DNA of 64,000 bases from Lachnospiraceae bacterium XBB2008 (GTDB taxonomy: Bacteria; Bacillota; Clostridia; Lachnospirales; Lachnospiraceae), in NCBI GenBank assembly GCA_900102235.1, contig FMVL01000004.1, positions 321,745-385,744 of the forward strand. Reading direction: 5' to 3'. The notes under the pieces were generated by a model. It was not told where the DNA came from and did not search any database. It saw nothing but the letters and a program-made list of their open reading frames with translations. Within the stretch, counting starts at the first letter, position 1, and each line of letters starts with the position of its first letter. This document shows positions 18,896 to 27,610 of this stretch, one piece after another. A program made the position numbers and the translations under genes.

Positions 18896-20115
18896 GATAT
18901 ATCACCCTCATATCCTGGGATCTGCCAATTGCCCACGGTGCAAAGTTCCTTTATCCCTGTATCGGAGCCTCCGTCTAAGTATCGCCCGAAGGTTTGTATC
19001 TGATCCCAGTGTCCCCGGATCCTCAGAGACTCGCCATATGCGATCTGACAATCCATAGCTTGCTCCTTACTGTTGCTATATAACCGTATCGACTCAACTA
19101 GTCCGGGATATGTATTATGAATGATGGTATCTCCATCCTCCCTGACAGCCAGTACTATCCTGCCATATCTGAAGAATGAAAGCCCCGAGACTACGAAGTC
19201 CTCAAGCGAGCGAATTTCTCCGCCAATCAGCGAAGCATCCCCGCAATCCAGTCCGATCAAAGCGTTAAATCCACGCTTTAATGCCTCACGACCGATCACA
19301 CTTACCCATTCCGGAGTTTTACCATAAAACCAAAGATATGCCATAGGGATCAATGTATCCAGGCACGAAGAAAAATCTTCATATTTCTGTCCGTATACCA
19401 TCTCGGAGAGATGATACTTATCCCGACATAGCCCTGCAGGCATAAGCGCTGCAGACAATTCAATTCCGGGGAATTTGTTCCGAAGCGGATTTGTAATGGA
19501 GTGAAGCCATGAATGAATTATGTTACTTCTTGCCTCACTTAAAGCTATCAGATCCGGTTCACCACTGTAGAAACGCTCTGGTGACACGATATATTTCCCT
19601 CTCTGTGTATTATACCGGCTCAATATATCCGCCTTTAGGCGGGAGACATTTACGCCGCATGAAGAGTATATAGCTTCCTCCTCCCGGCCCCATCCATTGG
19701 AGATTTTATTATATCGCATATAATCAAACTGTACACCGTCAAAAGAGTACTCCTCGACGGTAGTAACTATGTAATCCAGCATATAGTCAATATAATCAAG
19801 ATCGGTGTGATTGATATGGACATCGCTGGTATGACCGGAGATTTCAACATCTCCTTTCCCTGGATGATCCAGCAGATATGACCGGCATAAAGAACAGATA
19901 TACATCCCATGTGCCTTGATACCTTTCTCCTTTATCCCACTTACTACTACAGAGAGATGATTATGCCATTCAGGATTTGATCTTATATCATTTCGAATCC
20001 CTTTGGCCAGAATATAGGCATCCGTGAATCCAAACTGCTTTAACATACTAAGATCAGCAATCGGTTGTGGCCGTAGTCCGCGGTCTTCATGGTTGAACCA
20101 TATCGCAAGTCTCAT
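18892..20115 (-). CDS. Putative glycoside hydrolase (GHL10/DUF4015-like TIM barrel)
   Basis: The 407-residue protein resembles TIM-barrel putative glycosidases of the GHL10/DUF4015 kind. It has an early strand AIWFNHEDRGLRPQPI, GIKAHGMYICSLCRSYL, then the diagnostic strand YSFDGVQFDYMRYNKISN with an acidic pair, LSAALMPAGLC, and TLIPMAYLWFYGKTPEW near the C-terminal end of the barrel. There is no signal peptide, so it would act inside the cell, for example on oligosaccharides brought in by the transporter encoded downstream. Catalytic residues are inferred from strand position only. It overlaps both neighbours by 4 nt, a tightly coupled operon. Confidence 0.68.
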   Translation of the reverse strand: MRLAIWFNHEDRGLRPQPIADLSMLKQFGFTDAYILAKGIRNDIRSNPEWHNHLSVVVSGIKEKGIKAHGMYICSLCRSYLLDHPGKGDVEISGHTSDVHINHTDLDYIDYMLDYIVTTVEEYSFDGVQFDYMRYNKISNGWGREEEAIYSSCGVNVSRLKADILSRYNTQRGKYIVSPERFYSGEPDLIALSEARSNIIHSWLHSITNPLRNKFPGIELSAALMPAGLCRDKYHLSEMVYGQKYEDFSSCLDTLIPMAYLWFYGKTPEWVSVIGREALKRGFNALIGLDCGDASLIGGEIRSLEDFVVSGLSFFRYGRIVLAVREDGDTIIHNTYPGLVESIRLYSNSKEQAMDCQIAYGESLRIRGHWDQIQTFGRYLDGGSDTGIKELCTVGNWQIPGYEGDIS

Positions 20116-20999
20116 AGAACATTCCCCGTACTGTCTACCGTGATAATTCTATTAAGCAGTCCGGACATCTTAGCCGCACCCTCATCATTCAGATGATCTG
20201 TATCAACATAATCCGCGACCGGATCAAAACCCTCCTCACAGAAGAGATCGGCAGTCTTTGGTCGAAACTGCTCCGGAATTGAAGCTATCTGTTTCTCATA
20301 CATTTCTTTCAAAGAAGGATCTATTCCCTGTCTGTAATATCTGTTCGCCGGGAAAACGATCATGTGAAGGGTGATATTACTTTTTTTACACTGTAATGCC
20401 AGTTTGTTTAGTATGATACCGTTTTCCTCATAGCTCTCCGTATGTTTTGAGAGAGAATTATGATACGAAGTACGCTTCTTTGCCATAGAGAAACGCTCTT
20501 CTTCAGTCAGATCGTTGCCCCAGTCCGATTCAGCCAGGATCACACGATCCCGTCCGTCACAGAAGTAGTCGTCACAGATGCTGTTATATATCCGGCGGGA
20601 ATCAGATTCCTCCGGTGAAGGGGATACGGTTTCGCTGATATTGATATTATGGTAATCGTTAAAATATCGTCCGTATACGTTTGTGATCCTTGATCGTTCA
20701 CCTTCGTTTTTGGCTTTGGACAGGTCCATAAATGGAGCGTAATAAGATGTCCCAATAACCACATCTGTAAGATGTGGCAACATCTCCATTGCTCTTTCTA
20801 TGATCCGCGCGGAATAATAATAATCCTGAGAGATAAAGGCCAGATTTATAAGACCGGGAATTTCCCGATCGTTGACCCCGAAACGGGGAAGCGAATGCCC
20901 GACCAGAACCTTATCGGCAGATTCTCTGCTTCCTCTTTCTAATGTATATTTCAGCCAATAATAATCGTAGTTTGTCAGAAAGTCTTCGTTGAGTAACAA
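20112..20999 (-). CDS. SGNH/DltD-like esterase or acyltransferase, probably 5'-truncated
   Basis: The C-terminal block DYVDTDHLNDEGAAKMSGLL is the D-x-x-H catalytic motif of SGNH hydrolases, and KVLVGHSLPRFGVNDREI near residue 32 may be the serine block (G-H-S). RVILAESDWGND and LHMIVFPANRYYRQGI support a DltD/AlgX-like fold. Such proteins transfer or remove acyl groups, and relatives carry an N-terminal membrane anchor of 30-50 residues. Here the frame begins at a TTG directly after an in-frame TAA, with no good ribosome site, and the anchor is missing. It lies next to the IS66 scar. Truncation at the 5' end is likely, so function is uncertain. Confidence 0.6.
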   Translation of the reverse strand: MLLNEDFLTNYDYYWLKYTLERGSRESADKVLVGHSLPRFGVNDREIPGLINLAFISQDYYYSARIIERAMEMLPHLTDVVIGTSYYAPFMDLSKAKNEGERSRITNVYGRYFNDYHNINISETVSPSPEESDSRRIYNSICDDYFCDGRDRVILAESDWGNDLTEEERFSMAKKRTSYHNSLSKHTESYEENGIILNKLALQCKKSNITLHMIVFPANRYYRQGIDPSLKEMYEKQIASIPEQFRPKTADLFCEEGFDPVADYVDTDHLNDEGAAKMSGLLNRIITVDSTGNVL

Positions 21000-21039
21000 T
21001 TACTTAATATATTCTCCATCATAGATACCTGTTTATAGT

Positions 21040-21045
21040 ATTATA
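21040..21045 (-). promoter_or_regulatory. Candidate -10 box (TATAAT) upstream of the SGNH/ABC importer operon
   Basis: A perfect TATAAT on the minus strand lies about 40 nt before the SGNH gene start, but no convincing -35 box is found 16-18 nt upstream. It could be the promoter of the importer operon left after the neighbouring rearrangement. Weak evidence. Confidence 0.3.
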
Positions 21046-21164
21046 CGGTATCCATCCGATCATCCGCCTCTCTCATCCCAAGTAATCAGCATGATCTTTT
21101 GTACAAAACATAGATTTTTCCCGGTCCTATTTTCTATCTGCTCATGTCCTGTATAGGTTTATAG

Positions 21165-21503
21165 ATGGTGTATTACGGTCTGCAGTATTGTCTGAAGCAG
21201 GAGTTATACCTCAGAATATTCTTATACAACGGTAATGTCCCCAAGGACAACAACCGATCAGAGCAGGCGATATGTCCGTTCACGATCGGTCGTAAGAACC
21301 GGAGTAACATGCACTCTGCAAATGAAGCACTGGCCAGTACAGTGATCTACAGCATCGTAGAGACCGCCAACGCGAATAACCTGAAGGTTTACGACTATCC
21401 GGAGTATTTCTTCACCGAGTTGCCCAAACACGCTGATGACAATAGACGAAATTTCATCAAAGATCTACTTCCATATGCTGAGGCGGGTTCTTTCTTTATG
21501 TAG
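21165..21503 (+). pseudogene. IS66-family transposase, C-terminal remnant
   Basis: This 112-codon plus-strand frame matches only the C-terminal end of IS66 transposases. It has YCLKQELYLRIFLYNG, then VPKDNNRSEQAICPFTIGRK (family pattern: DNN-x-SE-x-AI-RPF-x-x-GRKN, where the Glu is the last DDE residue), ASTVIYSIVETANANNLK and FTELPKHADDN. A full IS66 transposase has about 450-540 residues, so some 80 percent is missing, and neither accessory IS66 gene (tnpA/tnpB) is present. The Cys in AICPF replaces the usual Arg. The fragment is a relic of an insertion event in the spacer between the sugar importer and the next glycan genes. Confidence 0.85.
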
Positions 21504-21600
21504 TGCTCATGTTTGAGAGCTTACTTCCCTCTTTGAAGATCAGGCCGAAAGCGGTTTGACCATACAAATCTCTGGTATTAAATGTCGGGAGTCAAAGATG

Positions 21601-21867
21601 CTATTTGTCTAACACCAGCAAACCTATATTATCTCGAATTAACGCAACACAGTCATCCTGGGTATATTGGTTGCTTCTAAATCTTTCTAAAATCTTCAAT
21701 ATGGTAAGTGAATCTATAATCAAGTTCCCGTATTTTTCGGCTTGTTTTATCTGTTTTTCATGAATTGGTTCACGATCTCGGACATCTTTTTTCCGCTGAT
21801 AGTTTATTAGCAATATAGCCTTAACATCTTTGAAGATTGAGATCAATAATATTGATATCATAATCAT
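21601..21867 (-). pseudogene. Small 88-codon ORF, possibly a broken PIN-like gene
   Basis: I do not recognise this product with confidence. The C-terminal half (EKYGNLIIDSLTILKILERF, YTQDDCVALIRDN) has the helix pattern found at the end of PIN-fold toxins. Just upstream, in another frame, a second open stretch starts MCIFLTDKTYCDTSTDSIGA and runs into the beginning of this ORF. Together they look like one small gene split by a frameshift, which would explain the odd hydrophobic N-terminus of this ORF. No ribosome site is seen at its ATG. It lies in a decayed spacer between the IS66 remnant and the truncated Rossmann gene. Confidence 0.3.
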
Positions 21868-21915
21868 CTAATGCACCAATACTATCTGTACTAGTATCAC
21901 AATATGTTTTATCCG

Positions 21916-22092
21916 TTAAAAAAATACACATTGGAGTAAATCATGTTGAATGATTAATATTTTTTGAGCAGAATCAAAAACAGCCAAAATCTTTAGAGCA
22001 GAATAGGACAATACCTGAATTAAACGTTTGCATCTTTTCCCTGCCCCGAACAGAACAACTGATTCAAGAGTTTCTGCTCTTCCCGAATCCAT
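21916..22092 (-). pseudogene. Truncated gene: N-terminal part of a Rossmann module
   Basis: Forty nucleotides after the GT2 stop codon, a strong ATAGGAGG ribosome site lies 5-6 nt before an ATG. The frame encodes 58 residues, MDSGRAETLESVVLFGAG at the start, then KRCKRLIQVLSYSALKIL and AVFDSAQ. This is the same strand-loop-helix-strand-Asp start of the Rossmann module that is N-terminal in several larger proteins of this locus. After the Asp the frame derails and stops. It is therefore the intact start of a module-containing enzyme whose catalytic part was lost, probably in the same event that left the IS66 fragment. The ribosome site is intact, so the peptide could still be made. Confidence 0.7.
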
Positions 22093-22131
22093 CTACTACC
22101 TCCTATATCGATGAAACTCTCGTTCAGGCTT

Positions 22132-23376
22132 TCATGTTATTCCTTGATAAACCCAACTTTGGCGGATACTCTTCATGATCTCATCAAGCATAACAAAAGT
22201 GTTAAGAACACGAGCTGAATCTCTGCTCTCCAATTGCTCCCTGATCCCATCGGAATATCTGGTGGTTATCATTATCGCATCAACAACAGGTAAATCATCA
22301 TCCGGATGATACACAGGGATATCCTCAAATGAATCAGCTTTGCGATCAATGCCACCGAGAATCTCAACACTGGTTTGGGATAACAATCCATAAAAGGTCT
22401 TTCCGTATTTCCCCATACCATAGATAAGTACCGTTTTGACCTGAAGAGCACGAAGGTATTGCTCTATTTTGTTAATCAAATTAGGGCAATGCTTTGTGTA
22501 GTACATAAATACACCGGCCATTGAGTCATCAACGGCAGAGTCAGATGATGCACATATTTCATTTAGCAATCTCATGCCTTCACCATCTGCATTCTCTTTA
22601 AGCCGACGAGTATTTTCGTATGTATATTCAAGAGCGATTGACTTTAGTATCCGGTAATCATATTTATCTGCAAGATCAATTAATTCTTTAATTCCCTTAA
22701 GTGTATCCAGCACATAATGGGAATTCCATTCGACTTCCAGTTTACCGGGAATCGTACGGACTTCATAGAGTCTTACTGAAGTCATAAGATATTCTTCGGC
22801 ATGGTTTAATGCCTTAGCTTGAAACACCGGATCTTCACATCTCTTATAATCCGGAAAGATAATATTATTATCAAGAAGGAACTCTCTCCTGTAGATAAAA
22901 CCCGTATATTCATATGGATACTGGATATCAGCAAATCGTACCTCTGTTCCATACTCTTCAATATCCATAAGATAAACAAAGGGATTTTGCATAATATGTA
23001 CGCCATCAACAAACCGGTATATCCTGCTGCCACATACGCTCATTTGTTTGTCTTCAGCGGCACAGATCATAATCTCAAGAGAATCACTATCCAGATACAG
23101 ATCATCAGAATCAAGGAAAGAGACATATCGGCCTTTGGCCTTTTTTATACCATAGTTTCTTGCCGCTCCGGGGCCCAAATGCTCAACAGAATAAAGTTTT
23201 ATTCTGCTGTCCTTCGTTATATATTCATTTATTCTATCTACGGTATCATCTGTTGATCCGTCATCTACACAGATTATCTCCAGATCAGCGACAGTCTGCC
23301 TCTGTACACTCTCAATGCACTCACCTATGCAGAAGCCCCTGTTATATACCGGAATGATCACACTTATCTTACACAC
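22132..23376 (-). CDS. GT2 glycosyltransferase with C-terminal Rossmann module
   Basis: The GT2 core shows ISVIIPVYNRGFCIGECI, CVDDGSTDDTV, RNYGIKKAKGRYVSF and LDSDDLYLDSD. The last 110 of 414 residues begin KTVLIYGMGKYGKTFYGL, with GGIDRKADSFEDIPVYHP, a Rossmann module whose loop has Gly-Met in place of Gly-Ala. The start is a GTG overlapping the end of the upstream gene by 8 nt. It differs clearly from the two mutually similar GT2 enzymes upstream, so it probably makes a different linkage. It may be the last intact gene of this sub-operon before the scar. Confidence 0.82.
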   Translation of the reverse strand: MCKISVIIPVYNRGFCIGECIESVQRQTVADLEIICVDDGSTDDTVDRINEYITKDSRIKLYSVEHLGPGAARNYGIKKAKGRYVSFLDSDDLYLDSDSLEIMICAAEDKQMSVCGSRIYRFVDGVHIMQNPFVYLMDIEEYGTEVRFADIQYPYEYTGFIYRREFLLDNNIIFPDYKRCEDPVFQAKALNHAEEYLMTSVRLYEVRTIPGKLEVEWNSHYVLDTLKGIKELIDLADKYDYRILKSIALEYTYENTRRLKENADGEGMRLLNEICASSDSAVDDSMAGVFMYYTKHCPNLINKIEQYLRALQVKTVLIYGMGKYGKTFYGLLSQTSVEILGGIDRKADSFEDIPVYHPDDDLPVVDAIMITTRYSDGIREQLESRDSARVLNTFVMLDEIMKSIRQSWVYQGIT

Positions 23377-24592
23377 TTGTCAAACTGTCCAATTCATCAT
23401 ATTTCATAAATGCTTTCTGCATAGTTCTTATCTTATGGGGTTCAACTCCGATATCAGTCAGTTGCTTAGCCACGCTGGATGATACTGATGATAACAGAAT
23501 TGCTATAAGAATATAATCGTATTGATAGTCAATAACTGCCGACAGTTCGCTTATCTCGACTTCAGATTTATATGTGGATTTAGAGTTCTTATCCACCCAG
23601 GCTACCAATTCATACCGATCATCCGAAGTAATCACATTCACCAGTTCTATACCTATATAACCGGCTCCGTAAACTATGATCCTGCTTCTGGGAGCCACAT
23701 CGTTAAATGGAAACAAGTCCGGAGCATAGTAATTATATAGTCGTCTGTAGTTGGTCATAAGCAGATTATGATAAGTATACTGTGTCACAAAGTCAGTAAC
23801 ACTCTCAACTTGAGCTTCCGGGTGCCTCCGGAGAATATCCATAAACTGTTCGTAATACATCCTGGCATGATCCGGTGGCCACTGTATCGCACGCCGCGAA
23901 ACAGATCCGTTATTCTGCCTGTAATGATATCCGCCCTCATTAATACACACTATCCGCATACAATCCAGAACGCATGAGAATACAAATATCACATCTTCTA
24001 TTTTTCGGATTTTTGTGTTGAACCGTTCGATATTCTCCAGATATATAGATCGTTTTATCGCTGATTTCCAATGACATATGGTTATCTTCCGGTCCATAAA
24101 TGCGCCTTTACCTACAACGAGACGAAGAAATCCATTTAGAATGTCAGTTCCTTCATACATATAATCAAAATCCGAATACATCTTGAATTCATTATGATCG
24201 TTATACTCCCATATCTCACCATCCATATGAACCATGTCCGGCAGATCCGTAAGTCCCAGTTTTACCAGATTCTCGAACCTGTCCGGTTCGATCCAATCGT
24301 CAGAATCCACACATACTACATAATCACCGGTAGCTGATTGAGCACCGACCTTACGTGCATTAATCTGACCGCCATTATCCTTATGAACAGTTATGATCCT
24401 CTTATCTTTCTTGGTAAAATCATCGCATATGGCCCCGCTTCCATCTGTAGAGCCATCATCAACCAATATGATCTCAAGATTGGTATAAGTCTGATCACAG
24501 ATGCTCTGAATACACTGTTCCAAATATGGAACAGCATTATATACAGGAACTATCACGCTGAGTTTTATCACATTATCTTTTAATGTACTCAT
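23369..24592 (-). CDS. GT2 glycosyltransferase with C-terminal Rossmann module (paralogue A)
   Basis: The catalytic motifs are LSVIVPVYNAVPYLEQCI, VDDGSTDGSGAICDDF and CVDSDDWIEPD. From about residue 295 the Rossmann module reads RIIVYGAGYIGIELVNVI and AWVDKNSKSTYKSEVEI. Along its whole length it is closely similar to the GT2 encoded three genes upstream (paralogue B), with shared strings such as FKMYSDFDYMYEG and GFLRLVVGKG. The two flank the SDR/IspD pair. The genes therefore arose by duplication and may add the same or a related sugar. The 3' end overlaps the next gene; the 5' end overlaps the SDR gene by 20 nt. Confidence 0.83.
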   Translation of the reverse strand: MSTLKDNVIKLSVIVPVYNAVPYLEQCIQSICDQTYTNLEIILVDDGSTDGSGAICDDFTKKDKRIITVHKDNGGQINARKVGAQSATGDYVVCVDSDDWIEPDRFENLVKLGLTDLPDMVHMDGEIWEYNDHNEFKMYSDFDYMYEGTDILNGFLRLVVGKGAFMDRKITICHWKSAIKRSIYLENIERFNTKIRKIEDVIFVFSCVLDCMRIVCINEGGYHYRQNNGSVSRRAIQWPPDHARMYYEQFMDILRRHPEAQVESVTDFVTQYTYHNLLMTNYRRLYNYYAPDLFPFNDVAPRSRIIVYGAGYIGIELVNVITSDDRYELVAWVDKNSKSTYKSEVEISELSAVIDYQYDYILIAILLSSVSSSVAKQLTDIGVEPHKIRTMQKAFMKYDELDSLTSV

Positions 24593-25628
24593 ATGTATAT
24601 CTCAAAGTATCCGAAAGATTGACACGGGGAATCCATCCTAAAGAACGAATTCTAGCTGTTTTAACAGTACTAAGTTTGTATGGGAGAAAGTGAAGCGATG
24701 GTTCTATCTGTTCTTCATATATAACCTTGCATTGATGATTCTCATCAAAACCGGCTATCATCTCAGCAAGTTCACCTATGCTGATCATATTATCTGTATT
24801 GACTATGTTGTAGTATGTATTTACCTCTCCACGGGTAGTAGCTAACAAAACACCACCGATCACATCAGCCGTGTATGTAAATGCTCTTATCGCACTACCG
24901 TCACTATGTAGAATTATATTTTCTCCATGTAATGCGTGATTCATAAACTCCGCAAAGGACCTGCCATCATCCAATGAAATACCTTCGCCCAATGTGTGAC
25001 TCATTCGTACGCCCAGGTATTCAATTCCGTATTGTGCTGCGTAAGAAGCAAGCATGGTTTCACACATTCTTTTAGATTCCGGATAGCAAGCGCGCGCGAT
25101 ATCATGCCGAAACATCCCATAATCTGTCTCGTTATACTCCTCAATATCCGGGTTTTCTCCATATACTTCTACAGTAGAGAAATATATTACTCTCTCTGAG
25201 GAACATCTTACAGCCAGATCAAGAACATTAATTGTTCCAAGCAAATGAGATTTTAGAGTATCGACAGGGCCGTAAGTGAAATCAGAAGGAGCAGCCATTC
25301 CCGCCGTATGAAAGATATAATCTATTTCGTCCAAGCTGAACTGCTCAGTTATATCGCTGATGATGGGAATAATACCCTGTCCGGCTGAAGAACGGCAGGA
25401 CTCTATTTCTTCAGAAAAAAGACTCCGTAGTTTCTCTTCATTTCTGGCATGAGCATATATCCGCATATGCAGATTATACTCCCTATCAGCTCTGTGCAGT
25501 GCTGCTACCATGTATCGTCCCAGTCTGCCGGTAGATGCGGTAACTAGTATTTTTTTATTTCTAAATATCTCCCAATCTATAGGATTCGAAAAAATGATAT
25601 CCAGATCTCTGTCATTGATCGCATGCAT
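24573..25628 (-). CDS. Extended SDR (NAD-dependent epimerase/dehydratase family)
   Basis: The NAD(P) loop KKILVTASTGRLGRYMVAAL has Ala-Ser in place of the usual Gly-Ala. It is followed by IFHTAGMAAPSDFTYGP, the serine strand RVIYFSTVEVYGENP (Ser then Thr) and the catalytic pair in ACYPESKRMCETML. At 351 aa it is closely similar in design to the SDR that pairs with the first IspD-type gene. It ends overlapping paralogue A and starts three bases after the IspD stop, so the two enzymes are likely co-made. The most likely role is to form the polyol phosphate or keto-sugar intermediate for the cytidylyltransferase (inference from two independent pairings). Confidence 0.8.
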   Translation of the reverse strand: MHAINDRDLDIIFSNPIDWEIFRNKKILVTASTGRLGRYMVAALHRADREYNLHMRIYAHARNEEKLRSLFSEEIESCRSSAGQGIIPIISDITEQFSLDEIDYIFHTAGMAAPSDFTYGPVDTLKSHLLGTINVLDLAVRCSSERVIYFSTVEVYGENPDIEEYNETDYGMFRHDIARACYPESKRMCETMLASYAAQYGIEYLGVRMSHTLGEGISLDDGRSFAEFMNHALHGENIILHSDGSAIRAFTYTADVIGGVLLATTRGEVNTYYNIVNTDNMISIGELAEMIAGFDENHQCKVIYEEQIEPSLHFLPYKLSTVKTARIRSLGWIPRVNLSDTLRYTYEYIKR

Positions 25629-25631
25629 TAG

Positions 25632-26366
25632 TCATATACCTATTATCGATCTCTGTTCTTCAACATCCAGAATAGCCTTCAGACAATAGAAGTCTTCAGG
25701 AGTGGTAACTTTAATATTATTAGCATGATCGTTCACAACATGTATCGGACCTATATATCTTGCATAAACCATCGCGGCATCAAGCAGGTCTGATTTATCT
25801 GCACAAGTATCCTTTACCATTAAATCATAGGCCCGTTTCAAACTGCCATATCTAAAACTCTGAGGTGAAGTGAGCTTATAAGTATCCGTTCTTCTGCAAA
25901 AGCCATCTACCGAAACTTCTCCATTACTACACAGTATTACAGTCTCTGCAGCCGGAAGAGCCGTCATAGTAGCATCATATTTTGAAGCGGCATCGATGTT
26001 ATCCCGGATAACCTGCAGACCAACCAATGGCCGCACACCATCATGAATCACAATAATATCATCATCGGATTTCAGAAAATCTTCCACAGCTTCCAGACCT
26101 TTCATCAAGCTCTCCTGTCTATTCATACCTCCGGGTACTATACTGACCACCTTTGAAATCCCGTAATTCCCCACCAGTTTCTGAAGATGAGTGATATATT
26201 GCTCCAAACATACTATCGCTATACGATCTATATCATCACTGTTTTCGAAACGTTCCAATGTATGGATCAGCAAAGGTTTCCCCCTAAGTTCAATAAACTG
26301 TTTGGGGATACCGGTATCACCTATTCGACGTCCTATACCGGCCGCCAATATCAATCCGATGTTCAT
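25632..26366 (-). CDS. IspD/TarI-type cytidylyltransferase (probable CDP-polyol synthesis)
   Basis: The 244-residue enzyme shows MNIGLILAAGIGRRIG, PKQFIELRGKPLLIHTL, VPGGMNRQESLMKGLE, VIHDGVRPLVG and TDTYKLTSPQSFRYGSLK, ending with NNIKVTTPEDFYCLKAIL. All CTP- and Mg-binding positions of the IspD family look intact. It is next to a TagF/TarL-like transferase two genes upstream, so CDP-ribitol, CDP-glycerol-like or another CDP-alditol is the likely product rather than an isoprenoid intermediate. The start overlaps paralogue B by 4 nt. Confidence 0.83.
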   Translation of the reverse strand: MNIGLILAAGIGRRIGDTGIPKQFIELRGKPLLIHTLERFENSDDIDRIAIVCLEQYITHLQKLVGNYGISKVVSIVPGGMNRQESLMKGLEAVEDFLKSDDDIIVIHDGVRPLVGLQVIRDNIDAASKYDATMTALPAAETVILCSNGEVSVDGFCRRTDTYKLTSPQSFRYGSLKRAYDLMVKDTCADKSDLLDAAMVYARYIGPIHVVNDHANNIKVTTPEDFYCLKAILDVEEQRSIIGI

Positions 26367-27610
26367 ATTCCCTCACCCCTCATATTAGTCAGATTATCCA
26401 GTTCCTCATATCTCATATATTCCTTCTGCATTGTCCTGATCTTGTCGGGATGAATTCCCATAGATTCCAATTCTGAAACCACACCTGAAGAGACTGATGA
26501 TAAAAGTATAGCAACGATTATGTAATCGTACTGTTCATCCGTGATTGCAGACAGATCACGTATCTCCACATCTGATTTCGGAGAGGGCTTCGGATTCTTA
26601 TCAACCCATGCGACCAGACTGAAGCGATCATCATATGCAACTACATTCACTATCTCTATTCCGACATATCCGGCTCCGTACACTATGATCCTGCTCCCCA
26701 GCTCAATATCAGCGTATGGAAATAATCCGGAAGCATAGTGATCATATAAACGTCTGTAATTGGTCAGAAGTATATTATTATATGTATACTGTGTCACAAA
26801 ATCCGTAACACTCTCTCCTTGAGCTTCGGGATGTCTCCGGAGAATATCCATAAACTGTTCATAGAACAGTCTCGCGTGATCCGGTCTCCACTTCATCACA
26901 CGATGAGAAACAGATCTTGAGTTCTGTCTGTAATGATACCCCGGTTCATTAATACATACTACCTGCCTGCAATCCAGGACACATGCAAACACAAAGATGA
27001 CATCCTCGATCATCGTTATGCCGGCATTAAGTAGCCTGATATTGTCAACAAAGATCGATCTTCTGATAGCCGACTTCCAATGGCAGATAGTGATCTTCCT
27101 GTCCATAAAAGGACCTTTACCTACAACGAGACGAAGAAATCCATTTAGAATGTCAGTTCCCTCATACATATAATCAAAATCCGAATACATCTTGAATTCG
27201 TTATGATCATCATACTCCCATATCGCGCCATCCATATGAACCATATCCGGGTATTCCGAGAGAGCATAATTTACCAGGTTCAGTAACCTGTCCCGCTCGA
27301 TCCAATCATCAGAATCAACGCCCACTATATAGTCACCGGTAGCCACTTCCGCCCCGGCCTTTCGAGCACTAATGATCCCTCCATTGCTTTTATGAATGAC
27401 TATTATTCTGGGATCATCTTTAGCGAAATCATCGCATATCGCTCCACTCCCATCAGTTGACCCATCATCGACTAAAACGATCTCAAGATTCGTATACGAC
27501 TGATCGCAGATACTGCGGATACACTGTTCCAAATACGGTTCCACATTATATACAGGAACTATCACACTTATTTTTATCCTATTAGATTGACATGATGAAG
27601 CGATGTTCAT
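26363..27610 (-). CDS. GT2 glycosyltransferase with C-terminal Rossmann module (paralogue B)
   Basis: The GT2 motifs are ISVIVPVYNVEPYLEQCI, VDDGSTDGSGAICDDF and GVDSDDWIERD. The module begins near residue 300 with RIIVYGAGYVGIEIVNVV and AWVDKNPKPSPKSDVEI. It is the close paralogue of the GT2 encoded downstream of the SDR gene. The region for FKMYSDFDYMYEG is almost identical at DNA level (95 nt with two differences), while flanks have diverged more. The start overlaps the upstream stop as ATGA, with GTGAGGGA as a ribosome site. It probably works just after or before the polyol-phosphate transferase encoded upstream. Confidence 0.83.
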   Translation of the reverse strand: MNIASSCQSNRIKISVIVPVYNVEPYLEQCIRSICDQSYTNLEIVLVDDGSTDGSGAICDDFAKDDPRIIVIHKSNGGIISARKAGAEVATGDYIVGVDSDDWIERDRLLNLVNYALSEYPDMVHMDGAIWEYDDHNEFKMYSDFDYMYEGTDILNGFLRLVVGKGPFMDRKITICHWKSAIRRSIFVDNIRLLNAGITMIEDVIFVFACVLDCRQVVCINEPGYHYRQNSRSVSHRVMKWRPDHARLFYEQFMDILRRHPEAQGESVTDFVTQYTYNNILLTNYRRLYDHYASGLFPYADIELGSRIIVYGAGYVGIEIVNVVAYDDRFSLVAWVDKNPKPSPKSDVEIRDLSAITDEQYDYIIVAILLSSVSSGVVSELESMGIHPDKIRTMQKEYMRYEELDNLTNMRGEGI

